Shown piece by piece: positions 53,520-64,000 of a DNA stretch of 64,000 bases. Under the pieces are notes generated by a model. It had not been told where the DNA came from. It worked only from the letters and a program-made list of their open reading frames with translations, and made no database searches. This DNA comes from Wyeomyia smithii. Its lineage: Eukaryota; Arthropoda; Insecta; Diptera; Culicidae. The translations under genes and the position numbers were made by a program. The stretch's first letter is position 1. Each line of letters starts with the position of its first letter. The DNA lies in NCBI RefSeq assembly GCF_029784165.1, contig NC_073695.1, forward strand, positions 200,210,857 through 200,274,856, written 5' to 3'.

Positions 53520-55280
53520 TGGTCGTAGAGCTTAAGCTCAATCTCAAATGAACGCTAAACTTTTATTTATAAGAAGATTCTTATTTTTTTTTAAAGAAAC
53601 ATAAAACTGTAAAAAAACTTTTGGTAAAAATTCCAGGATGAAGAGATAGAAGACAAACTTTTCTTGATGGTTATGTTGTAGAGCGCTTTTTCATTTACAA
53701 AGGTTTGAAAATTCAACAATTTCGTGCAAAAAAGCCTATATTTTTTGCTCCAATCGTACTCAAAATCACTGTAGTTAATTTTTGTCGAAAAATTGGAGAA
53801 TTTTATCATATCGTTGCCCAAAAAATAACAATAAACATACGAAAATTATGATACAAACCCTTTTTTTGTTTTGGAGGGGTTTAAAACGTAGGAGACCCTA
53901 TTATTTGAGATTCTTTTGGTTTCCATAGAAAATTTTACAAAAATATCAAGTTTTTACACTGGTGCATTTTTTCAATTTTTAATGTTTATCATAACCACCA
54001 TGCGTCTCCATTGAAAAAAGCTGGTGCAATGTAGTATTATGATACAAACCGCATTTTGCCGTTTAGGAAGATTAGAGACGCTATCGTTTGATATTTCTGC
54101 ATTGCAGTAGCTTTTTCCAATAGCGACACATGGTGGTTGAACATGAAAGATTAAGAAGATTCTATCTTCAAAATAAATAGTTGAAGAGGTTGTATATGAG
54201 AGTCAACCGCAAGATTATCGCAGAATTACGACAGCCTGTTTTAAGTATTTTTTGCAACAGGCTTGAGAATTAGATTGGGGTTAATAACTTCATGGTGTGA
54301 AGCTTCAAGTTTCAGTAATAATTCTTTTTCAACTCTCTTTTCTGCTAAAAGATTGGTAATTTTGAATAGGAGCGATGAATGATTGACTTGAAGTAATTCG
54401 GTAATATTGTTGAAGATTGCCGGAATACAGTTGTAAGCAAAAACGATATAGCGTGGAAGGAACAGAATCTTGCTCGATAACAAGGTTATGAGTAATATTA
54501 AATATAAATTTTGATTAGAGGCAAAAAATCTTATTTACTGCTTAAACATGTACCAATGTAACTTGTAAAATCGATTGAATGGAATAGCGAAGTGATGATG
54601 AAACGGAGAGGACTAACGCAAAACTAGGCGGCGCGGCGCAGACAGCTATATGAAGAAAGGACGGAGTGCGTTGCACACTGCTTCTAAGTATACAGACGAA
54701 TGTTGTGCGCAGAGTTGCGAATGTTCCAGTTTCACTTGGAAGTTTTTATTGATTCAGTCAAACAGATGAATCCTCAAGTTTTACATATATTCACTTGTTT
54801 TATCCAGTTTTTTTTTCATCCACTCAATCCCCGGTTTTTGGCAAAGTCGAAAATAATCTAAATTATTCTTCAAAAATTCTATTTCCAGTGTTTGATTTTC
54901 TTATACAAAATTACCGATGACTGATGACGCGGAATGATTTTAGCTCTGCAATTATTTCTTCGTACATAGCAAGCATACTAATAACTCATACTCCACCGTC
55001 CACCGATTTCTTCTGCAATCGAATGAGCGCATGTTGCACCAAAAACCATACACACATAATTTATTTGAAATCGCCATCTGCTGCTCTGAAACTTACTGCA
55101 GCTCTGTTTACTACTAGTCGATCCACTTTCCAGTAAATCATTCTCTCTCTTACTATAGTGATCGGATAGACAATGAAGACCAAATTTCTGCATGCTAGCT
55201 TTTATACGTGACTACTGATAGTTATACTTCCGTAGTCGTATAGTTGTGCACTCGAGTGAACAAAATAACATCAGCAAACA
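53520..55280. other. Intergenic, nothing firm
   Basis: AT-rich DNA. ACAAACC and TTTAGACG-type short repeats recur at 53860-54080. A minus-strand open frame at 54241-54483 contains FKITNLLAEKRVEKELLLKL, but no family is recognised. Confidence 0.3.
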
Positions 55281-55284
55281 AAAC

Positions 55285-55346
55285 CAGTCCACATAAGCGC
55301 TGATGATGGTTGTATGTAGCAACCAAAATACGTATCCGTGCGGACT
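55285..55346 (+). ncRNA. Degenerate hammerhead-like motif
   Basis: CTGATGA (55300-55306) is followed by the hairpin TGGTTG-TATGTAG-CAACCA and an AAA stretch. AGTCC before and GGACT after could pair as an outer stem. The GAAA element is imperfect. Such motifs occur at the ends of Penelope-like elements, but no PLE protein is visible here. Confidence 0.35.
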
Positions 55347-55623
55347 AGTATTATTTCCAATATCTACTTCTCAAATTTAGTTTAGAGTTTAATGGAAACA
55401 TATAATTCTTTTTTCTGATTTCGTGTATCATTCTACTAAGACGCTCAAGAAAATATATTTTTAAATTTGATCAACAGTTTGTCCAGAAAATTGAATCGTT
55501 TATATAGTGATTGATTGTTTAGTTTGATTTAGACAGAGAATTCGAGCATTGCCTGATATTTGCACTTGATTTGAGCTCCGATTGGTCGAAACAAGCGTTA
55601 AATAAAGTTTTTTTATCTCCTTA

Positions 55624-56011
55624 GGGAACATCCATAAATGACCTAGCTTTTTTTTAGTTTTTTATACCCCCTCCTCCCCCATCGTAGCATTTCGTCACAA
55701 AGTCAGGACCCCCCTCTAGATAATTACGTAGATAATTGCGTAGCCACATATTTTTTTTTGCAAATTTTATTATCCAAAACATACCTTGAGTCATAAATAA
55801 ACAAGAAAAGATAAGGAAGTAATATAAATGACCCTAAACAGACAAAACAGTGATAAAAAGGAACAATTAGAAAAAATCCAATTTTTTTTCTTAGTTTCAT
55901 GTTTGCTACGTAGCTTGGCTTGAACCCCCACCCTCCCCCTCGTCACATTTCGTCACAAAACTGCAAACCCCTCCTCCCCCCTCAAATGCTACGTCATCTA
56001 TGAATGTTCCC
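55624..56011. mobile_element. Harbinger-type MITE with C-rich tracts
   Basis: The ends GGGAACATCCATAAATGAC and GTCATCTATGAATGTTCCC are inverted and flanked by TTA on both sides. Inside are two CCCCCTCCTCCCCC-like tracts next to CGTCACAAA. Non-coding. Confidence 0.82.
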
Positions 56012-56509
56012 TTACATCAATTTTCCGCATTTTGGTGGACGTACCGCTAATCGAGTACTGTAAGATTGAAGTGAATCCGTGGAATACTGGCTGAGTTCGA
56101 AGTATTAGATAGTGAACAATGTTTGTGACGTTTTCGATGTTTTCGGTTTTTCAATTTGCCCATCTATGTTACCGTAAGACGTTATTCTACGTAAAAAAAA
56201 ACCTTCGTCAAAAGTCGATATTTTATGCAAAGCTTTCTGAGGAGTCCGAAAAAAAAATTATCCTGGATCTTAAACCCTCCGGAACGGCAAAAAACGGTTT
56301 GTATCATAATTTTCGCAAGGTTATTGTTATTTAAAGTACAATTTGATATTTTTCTTTGAAATGTCCTTTTGTTCACATAACATTTACTTCACTCGAAAAT
56401 TTTTGCCTTTAATTTGATGCCAAAAGACTTTTCTGGCATGAAATTAAATTGCCTTTAATTTCATGCCAAAAGACTAAAAACGTAAAATAGATAAGCAGGT
56501 AAATTAATA

Positions 56510-56689
56510 CACTAAAGTCGCTTTTTACCCGCGCCCGCGAAAATTTTGCCATCCGAGTGAAGAGAAACCGAAATCCGCGCACAAAAAATACCGCGTAAAT
56601 TCCGAAATCCGCGTAAAAAACGCGTAAATTCCGGAATCCGCGTAAGAAAAAACCCGCGTTAAAAAACCGCGCAAAAGGCGACCTTAGTG
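56510..56689. mobile_element. TA-target MITE with CGCG motif (copy 3)
   Basis: CACTAAAGTCGCTTTTTACC is mirrored by GGCGACCTTAGTG at the right end, with TA on both sides. The interior is repeated CCGCGTAAA units. Confidence 0.8.
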
Positions 56690-56696
56690 TACTTGA

Positions 56697-57100
56697 TGCT
56701 CTCAGTGGAAGGCTTGGTTTCGCTCTTTTGCTCTTTGAATGCTCATTAGGCTATATTTTGTCAAGAATGCAGAATTCGAACAAGTCATATATGAAGCACT
56801 TGTAGAGACACTCCTCCTTTATAATTTGTCTAAACATTGTAATGCTGAAATTGCTACAGTTCCATAGCCAGAGTTGTTTTATTAACGTGTATACCAAAAG
56901 AGCAACTCTTCCGGTTTTACAAGCTGAGCCTGACTTTTACGCTGTATCTATAGCAATATCAACAAAACAATGTTTGGACAAATTGTAGAGATAGAGTATC
57001 TCTACAAGTGCTTCATATATGACTTGTTCGAATTCTGCCTCCTTGACAAAATACAGCCTAATGAGCATTCAAAGAGCAAAAGAAACCAAGCATGCTCAGC
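56697..57100. mobile_element. Inverted-repeat element, 130-bp arms
   Basis: The arms at about 56697-56830 and 56965-57100 share CTCTTTGAATGCTCATTAGG, CAGAATTCGAACAAGTCATA and TGAAGCACTTGTAGAGA in inverted orientation. The 135-bp loop is AT-rich. Confidence 0.78.
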
Positions 57101-57171
57101 AGTATTGAATTTTTGCTTTCAAATAATTACTATGCGAACTCTCACGTAAGTTGACCCGTTTTGGTAATGGC

Positions 57172-57274
57172 TAGGGGCACCAAATGTCATTGAAATGGTT
57201 GAATAGCTATAATTCTTCATTTTTCCGGTTTGAGCTTTTGGAGTGCACTTTTTTTATTTTGTCGACCAGTGTAA
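57172..57274. repeat. Short dispersed repeat ending in GTCGACCAGTGT, copy 2
   Basis: Near-identical to 18398-18506. Confidence 0.6.
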
Positions 57275-57859
57275 TCTTGATAATCACATGAAGATAATGC
57301 AGTATCGATAAGCAGTATAATTCTTTCAAAGTAACAGTTCAGTGCTTTCAAAATTATGTACAAAGCAACTTCACTACAAAATTCTTTTGCTGGTTCCGAA
57401 CATTCACAGCTACGCTTGTTAGAACAGTTATCCTGCTTACACCCTAAAAGACCTGAAAAAATACCAATCGCAATTTCCCCAAATATCCGCTGCTCTTTAC
57501 TGATAACATACATTCTTATCACACTGTGACGATCAGTTTCAAATTAAAGCATCTGCCTATCGCCATCATTCCGTCAGATTTATCTTCTGACAAGTGGAAG
57601 ACTTTTCTCCGCCATCAGCATAAATCATATTAGGAGCACTGATACAAGCTCTAGCTTTCACATCCCGAAAAATGGACTGCTGTAGTACGACAGTCAACTC
57701 TCTCGTTCCAAGATTAGATCAATGCATTATTAGATTTTCGCTGTTCTGGTTTTTGTCCTGAACCACCCACTCAACCGTCCCCAGGGCCCCTTGGGTAGAT
57801 TTTGTTGTTTTGTTATCGCCAGCGTCTGGTCTTCTACTTCTACAGCATCAGGTTTGAAC

Positions 57860-58027
57860 ATGAGGGTATTTATTATTTTGATCGCTTTCGTGACGGTGGC
57901 GACGGCGGTAAAGGAGCAGCACACTGCTTCGAAGGGGAAAACCCGGCACTATAGGCGAATAGGGAAGTTGCCCCTTGTAATGTCACATTCGAACAAGATT
58001 GCCGCTGCTGTGCAGGGAAGCAGATAG
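57860..58027 (+). CDS. Candidate small secreted peptide
   Basis: A 55-residue frame starts MRVFIILIAFVTVATAVKEQ, a textbook signal peptide: one Arg, a hydrophobic core, and small residues before a likely cleavage after about residue 16. The mature part would be about 39 residues and basic (KGKTRHYRRIGKLP), without Cys. A good context (GAACATGA) precedes the ATG, a pyrimidine-rich CTTCTACTTCTACAG that could be a splice acceptor lies 15 bp upstream, and AATAAA sits 39 bp after the stop (58066-58071). No family is recognised. It could still be a chance frame. Confidence 0.4.
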   Translation: MRVFIILIAFVTVATAVKEQHTASKGKTRHYRRIGKLPLVMSHSNKIAAAVQGSR

Positions 58028-58079
58028 ACAAATTCATTGTCACCAATAATGAATTCAAATGGGAAAATAAACGATTGCG

Positions 58080-59150
58080 ACAGGACCAACAACATGATTA
58101 CAACACATTTTCGTCTAGCAGGAGAATAGGGAGGGCGGGAAATACGTCCGTTTTAAAACCACCTTCCGGGTCGAAAATCATCACTTGTGTTTAAGGTATT
58201 CACAGTATTTTCACGCAACTTCTCACACGAAAGAAGCTCAATTACAAAAGTATCGAAAGTGAAACCGGCAATCGCGGCGAAGCTGCAATCCCGTTAATTC
58301 CAAAAACAAAAGCTGAAGCCGTATAGTAATGTGATAACTTTTCAGCAATGAAAACAAATGAATTCAATTTGCTACCCGAAACCTGATGATGATGCCATTT
58401 TACGGGGCTGCGGGAAAGCGAGTCGACCTCAGAATGTAGGTACGAAGAATTTCTATTCATTACGACGACGAGCCGACAACGACCACCTCGGATACAAGGC
58501 GAACCAAACTCCTCCAATTACTCACATCTCGGCGTTGAATTGGTGCGTGTTCTTTGCTAGCAGCAAACCGCAACTTCCAACTGAACCCTTTTACGAACCG
58601 TCGTCGGTCGTACTGGCAGGGATGTCTGAACATATTCCGCTTTACGTAGGTATGTATGTACGTTTACTCTCCACCGCACTCCGTCTGATTGTGGTTTTGC
58701 CGTTGGGACTGACGGCGCCACCCGATGTTGGTTGGATCGTCTTTTAGAGGCTCTCCGGCACTCGAATCACATGTTTTCTAAAGATCGTTTACCGCAAGCC
58801 CCGGCCATTCTCCGCGCGGTTTCTGCATCTTTGTACCTGTATGAAAGGAGCAGATAATGGGTGTAACGAACACCGGTAGCTGTTGGGAAATGGTGTGAAA
58901 TATTTGTTTGATGTTTACCGTCTGTTTCCCGCAATGGGGTTTTTAAACCAAAAGAAAGAGACAGAAAGTGTGGCGCTATCTTTTCGATAGAGTGCTACTT
59001 TCTATGCGACATGGGGGGATCGGTCAAAAGCACGTCAAAGGAATAAACAACACATTTCGTAACATAAGTTACTAAAGAAAGTTATTTACTCAGGTAGGGC
59101 TAGTGATCGACATCGGATCGGTAGAGTGCGGTCCAAAGTTCGATTGAAAC
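58080..59150. other. Repeat-poor interval downstream of the small ORF
   Basis: Higher GC than the neighbouring DNA and free of recognised repeat ends. A 129-codon open frame at 58358-58747 has no motif and is not called as a gene. Confidence 0.35.
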
Positions 59151-59247
59151 GTAATCTAAATAATTTGATTTAATAATGAAGCAGGACGAAACAAAAAAAG
59201 ATTTCGGGGTATGGAAAAGCAAATATTTCAAAAAATAAATTATATTA

Positions 59248-59310
59248 TATTTTATTTGTTTTATGTATAAATAATTTTATGTATTTTATTTGTTTTATGT
59301 ATAAATAAAA
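59248..59310. repeat. 25-bp direct repeat
   Basis: TTTTATTTGTTTTATGTATA AATAA occurs twice, 34 bp apart, start to start. A simple local duplication. Confidence 0.75.
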
Positions 59311-59319
59311 CGCAACAAG

Positions 59320-62300
59320 TAGCGATACTAGTGACATGAAAACAATCAAACTAAGGGACTTGCTGGCTAATTTGACATCTACCCAAAAACATAAAATTTC
59401 AAGCAAAATTGCAAGCTGTTTTATTTTTTCTATAGAAAATGTAGAGTTAACACAACATTTTCATGTAATGAGGTTTTGCCATAATATTCCGTACAAAAAG
59501 TAACAGAACATTTTGACCAAAAATGACCAACTCGCCCGCTTTACACTTCTGCCAACAATGATGCAATGATACTTGGATTCCTTCCTGTTTCACCTTAAAT
59601 TCTTCGTTCCGATGTACTTCTGCGTAAAATATATCCTCGTTATTATTTCTTATCCAATCGCTGTGTTGGTAATTAGGTACTCTTTTGGGTTATCTCATTT
59701 ATATAGCGTTGATTGACAAGACGTATGTAAAAACAAATATTTGGCTTCTGAGTCCTACCTTGCACCAAAATCCTCCTTCATGCATTTTGGAAGCGGACGC
59801 AGAAGCCAGGTTTCTTCTGTTGTTATTTTGACAAGTTGCACAGCAGGCGAGTGAAATGAATTGATGCGCGTTCTTTGCACCCAGTAACTCCTGCAGTAGG
59901 CCAGATACAAAGTGTTTTCCATGCTCATGTGTTTCGTTCGCTACCGTTTCATCTGTCTGTCATCAAGTGAAAGACTAATCGAAAATGCCAAAACTCAAAT
60001 TTGACATTCGTTTTATTACAAGATTATATTATGTGGTGTGTTACTACGGACTAATCGTATGTTATCATCAGTTCAAATAATGACTTATAATTTAAATTGG
60101 GAGCTACTCAAAATACAACTACACGTGTTGTTCAAACTTCAAGCCTCAATGTCTTTTGACCATTAGGTTAGGTCTCAATGTATCCAGTTGTCCAGTCAAA
60201 CAACATATTTACGTTTACGATTTCAATTCAAAAACCAGTTTTCTTTTTCCAGGTTCTCATCCAATTGGATGGACTCAAATACACAGTGATTTAGTTTTCA
60301 CAAGCAAACCTTACACAAACTTTCAAATATCATTGAAACAACCAAATATTATTGCTTCAAAGTTCGATTTGTAGTATGTTAACATTAACAATGTTCGCTT
60401 GATTAATAAACGAAATAGATTTTTTTGTACAAAAAAATATGAAATATATTTTTTGGAGGAAACAAGAGCAAAAAACTAACGCCTTGGAGGATGACTTTAA
60501 ACTGTTTAGTTTCTTTAACTTTATCATTATTTCAGTAAATCGAAGATTTCTTGACAAAAAAAGTAGGTTTTAATATTAATAATAATCAATATTTTTTATT
60601 TTGTTCTAAAATGCGACAAAAGTTCAATCATGAGTTGATTTTCGATGCACCGATGTTTTGATTTACAAGTTTGGATATAAACTACTCTGAATTGCCTGGT
60701 TATTTAGTGTATCATTGTAAAACAAACTCACAGGAATATTACAACACAACATGGTTTAAGGAGTTTTATGCTTTTGCGAAGTTTTTATAGTTACTTTTAT
60801 GGCGACAGGTCGTTAACAATCCACTGGCGAATACAGAATCCGTCTCCACATCACTCAAAACCATATCAATATTGTGTGAAGTTAGCACATCTTTTGTATA
60901 AATTTGAAACCAGTAACGGGTAACAACTAAAAATTCGAAAATTCATGACTCATGAAGATACATTCATTGTAAACTAACAAAAATATTGAACATTCGCGAA
61001 AGGTCCGTTACCGGCCTCCCGACGAAGTTTTTTTAAGATACCAAAACAAGAGCGTTGTACGGACTTCAAGTCCGCTTTTCGAATGCATCGTTTTATTCTA
61101 CCGATCAACTGTTCGCACTTCTTTGATTTCCAGGCATTTTTGCACCGAACGAACTCAAAATCCCAAAAAAATCATCAATTGGACGACACTGAGGTGGATT
61201 CGTTGGGTTGCGTATTTGGGATACAAATGGAGTCGAGTGGTTATTCAGGAACGTTTGTGTTTTTTTGACGTGCTGTGATGATATTTACTCTGGCCAAATC
61301 ACACACTTTTCATCTGTATGGTGTTTTGGAAAAAATGGAATCATAATGTTGTTCAAACATTCGCTCTATATTTTGATTGATAGCTAAACCACTAGACTTG
61401 GACCATGATTTGACAAAAAGGAAAAAGTCCTTTTCTGCCCACTACTGTGGCCGGTCTCAACTACTTCCCGGCGGAATATAGTTGGGGATCGCAGGAAACA
61501 AAACCCAGAACATTTTCGCTTTCAAAATGGTTAACCAATAAGTTTTTGCCAAAATTGTTATGCAGTCCACAGCGAACTGTACAATGCACTTGCGAAATGC
61601 TCGTTGTTTGGACGCCATTTTGAACTGAACCGAGCATGCATAAACAAAACAAAAAATACTGGCATAAAGAGAAAAGACAGAGCTTTCATATACATATTCT
61701 CATTCCCCTCTGAGCGTGTTTGTTGTGGAGTAAAAGAGCCCCAAAAAAAATCCAAATTTTTAGTTGTCATCCGTTAAACAGAATTTCTGTTGGTCATAAC
61801 GCAATCGATGCTCTAGCGTAGTTTCAATGTATTAGACAGCTTCAAACCATTACACTTATGAAGTGGGTATTATCCGGTGCTAGTATCGTCATGATATTGG
61901 TATTGGTAACATTTTTAAGAATGCTGTTATTGTAAAACAATGCGAATAGTAATCAATACTGATGATTTTGGTACTGACCAGATTAATGCAAATATTTACT
62001 GACCGTTTCACTTTTTGTGAATCCGGCCATTGAAAATCATCATCGAATTAATAACAATTGAAAAGACATTGGATTTGTTCAAAACATTTCGCAGTTTACG
62101 ATGACTCTGATCTATGTGCATTCGGTTCCACATCACTGGCACCAGCGTCAGTAAGTTATGTTGCAACAAGGCTCGCTATTGACTGTTGACTGGTTGTTGA
62201 TACGCACCGGCTCGCGAAAGTAACCAGCGGTTCTTTGAACGCCCTAAAACTGATCGTTCGCCCGAAACTGAAGTCTGTCGAAACATCACGATTTTTGTGT
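59320..62300. other. Intergenic, nothing recognised
   Basis: AT-rich, with short open frames (for example 60177-60374) that lack any known motif. No repeat ends recognised. Confidence 0.3.
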
Positions 62301-62304
62301 GCGT

Positions 62305-62445
62305 AAGGGGCCATACACATACCACGTGGACAGCTTTGGGGGGGGGGGGGGGTCTTTGTGATGTCCACGGTCCATATAAAATTTTTAGAATTTATATGGA
62401 CAGTTGTCCACGGGGAGGGGGGGGGGTGTTAAAATTGTTGCAACA
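62305..62445. mobile_element. G-rich MITE fragment
   Basis: GGGGCCATACACATACCACG TGGACA, a run of about 16 G at 62337-62352, and a partial inverted partner GTCCACGGTCCATATAAA / TTTATATGGACAGTTGTCCAC with a second G run. It resembles the CCATCCACAAACCACGTGG family of insect MITEs (inference). Confidence 0.5.
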
Positions 62446-62479
62446 CTGTCCTAATGGCTCCTAATACATACTCTGTTTT

Positions 62480-63990
62480 CGATCTCTGTCAATGTATTCA
62501 ATGTACAACGGTTGCGCTGTACGTAAAAGTCGTCTTTATTCCACTCGGTCCATGGCTGCAGTTCGCCAGCTCTGCAGTCTGCGTAGGGTCCTGATCGATC
62601 CACCTTGCCCGCTATGCACCTCTCCGTCTCGTCCATGACGGATTGGTTTCAAGAACCATCTTTACCCGGCTATTGTCTGACATCTATACGACATGCCCAG
62701 CCCCCGCAACCTGCCACTCTTAGGTGGCTCCCCAAGCAGCTCCTGCAGTTCGTGGTTCATTCGCCTTCTCTACGTTCCGTTCTCCATCTGTCCACCGAAC
62801 ATGGTACGCAACACCTTCCACTCAAAGCCCTCACGGCGTTGGTCCTCTACAAGCATAGTCCATGTCTCATGCCCGTAAAGAACTACCGGTCTGATCAGCG
62901 TCTCGTAGATGGTTAACTTGGTGCGGCGATGAATTCTACTCGATCGAAGCGTCCTCCGGAGACCAAAGTATGCACAATTTCCTGCCATAATGCCTAATGA
63001 CACCTTCCAGGGCAGTGTTAAACAGTAGGCATGAGAGACCATAACCTTGCCTCTAACTTCTTCGGGTTTCGACAGGCTCGATAGTACCCCCGATACTCGA
63101 ACTACCCAAATCACTCGATCCATCGTCGCCCTTTTTGTAGATGGGACACACAATACCTTCCATCCACTCCTCCGATACTCCAACCAGTGTTTCCCCACCG
63201 TATTTCAACAGCTCGCTGGGAAGTTGGTCAACCCCAGCAGCTTTTTTATTTTTCAGTCAGATAATCTCTTTCCCCATCTTCAGGAAATCGGGGGCTGGAA
63301 TTCTGTTGTCTTCTACTCGTGCACCAAGATCAGTTGCCGTATCGTTCTCGCGCTCTACTGCATCGCCGTTCAGATGCCCACCGAAGTGCTGCTTTCACCT
63401 TTCAATCATTTTATACTCGTCCGTAAGGAGGTTGCCGTCCAAGCTCTTGCACAAATCGGCTTGCGGCACGTAGCCTTTACGGGAGCTGTTCAGCTTCTCG
63501 TAGAACTTCCGAGTGGCGTTAGCTTGGTACAGCTTTTCCATCGCTACGCGATCTCAGTCCTATTGCTGGCGCTTCTTCCTTCGGAGGGCTGAGTTTTGGC
63601 TGTTCCGTGCCTGTCGGTATCGTTCCACGTTCGCTCTCGTACGGTGCTTCAACATTCTTGTCCGTGCTGCGTTTTTCTCATCGACTAACTGTTTGCATTG
63701 GCTGTCAAATCAGTCATTTCTATGATTCGGAGCCCTTGTACCTCCAGTCATCTTCAAGAGTAGCTGCGCCAAGATGCTCTTCCGTAGTTAAGATGCTCTG
63801 CCTCCAGCTAATGCACATATTCCTGTGCTACCCCGGCTTCCCGCAGTTGCTCAATACTTGGTCGCGGCATTTGACCTTGGCGGGTGTTACGAACCGTCGA
63901 TAGTTTTGACCGCATACACACAGCTACTAGAAAGTGGACCGAATCTATATTCGTACTGTGGTAAGTGCGAACGTTGATGATGTCGGAGAA
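62480..63990 (-). pseudogene. RTE-like non-LTR fossil, window edge
   Basis: Reading the minus strand from the right edge: IINVRTYHSTNIDS.HFLVAV (endonuclease end), KLYQANATRKFYEKLNSSRK, GYVPQADLCK, DGNLLTDEYKMIERWKQHF (linker), KNKKAAGVDQLPSELLKYGG (RT start), then after a deletion of most of the RT KLTIYETLIRPVVLYGHETW (C-terminal block) and GRWRGLGM-type end sequence. Its 5' end lies beyond the window. Frameshifts and stops are common. Confidence 0.82.
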
Positions 63991-64000
63991 GAACCTGCCG

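Noticed and set aside
58358..58747. 129-codon plus-strand frame next to the small secreted ORF
   Set aside because: No motif and no coding-like composition; kept only as a note in the repeat-poor interval.
60177..60374. 66-codon frame with HPIGWTQIH, faintly MBT-like
   Set aside because: Too short, no flanking exons with related motifs, no start or poly(A) support.
62770..63198. 142-codon minus-strand frame as an independent gene
   Set aside because: It is the C-terminal part of the RTE-like fossil (IYETLIRPVVLYGHETW).

Overview
The window looks like a culicine mosquito nuclear genome, most likely Aedes. This rests on one insect-like host gene with small exons and very long introns, a tRNA-derived SINE whose body I recognise as Feilai-like, a Juan-type Jockey retrotransposon, several fossils of one mosquito-type non-LTR family, and a very high density of MITEs. 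The species call is inference; the gene and element calls come from the sequence.

The only host gene I can reconstruct completely is coatomer subunit beta' (beta'COP, COPB2), on the minus strand from the ATG at 35240 to the stop at 12693. It has 14 coding exons that join in phase with canonical GT/AG junctions and give 947 residues. Exon 1 contributes only the ATG. Exon 2 carries most of the N-terminal WD40 propeller. Exons 3 to 14 carry the second propeller, the alpha-solenoid and the acidic tail. Intron 2 (about 10.5 kb) and intron 3 (about 7.6 kb) account for most of the span and are packed with transposon debris.

Layout. 1-4.2 kb: MITEs, a 28S rDNA fragment and a Ty3/gypsy remnant. 4.2-9.0 kb: a 680-bp-type MITE invaded by a nearly complete Juan-like retrotransposon (15-bp target-site duplication, intact ORF2, damaged ORF1) and by a smaller TA-target MITE. 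9.0-12.6 kb: SINE and LINE fossils plus an uninterrupted second copy of the 680-bp MITE. 12.7-35.2 kb: beta'COP. Its intron 3 holds fossils of an ITmD37E-like element, mariner, Penelope and Tc1, and a Feilai-like SINE. Its intron 2 holds a fold-back element with a small promoter-bearing ORF and a long non-LTR fossil. 35.4-46.4 kb: an upstream region with a palindromic MITE, a 3.1-kb giant inverted repeat, nested MITEs and non-LTR fossils. 46.4-49.9 kb and 57.5-59.2 kb: two stretches with few repeats; the second holds a candidate small secreted peptide. 50-57 kb and 59-64 kb: more MITEs, a SINE with clean target-site duplications and, at the right edge, a minus-strand non-LTR fossil.

No conserved tRNA gene, CRISPR array or operon is visible. 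The most unusual structures are the two long inverted-repeat elements (23896-25881 and 37027-40125), the datable nest of insertions at 4196-9017, the 28S fragment, and hammerhead-like motifs near Penelope-type sequence.
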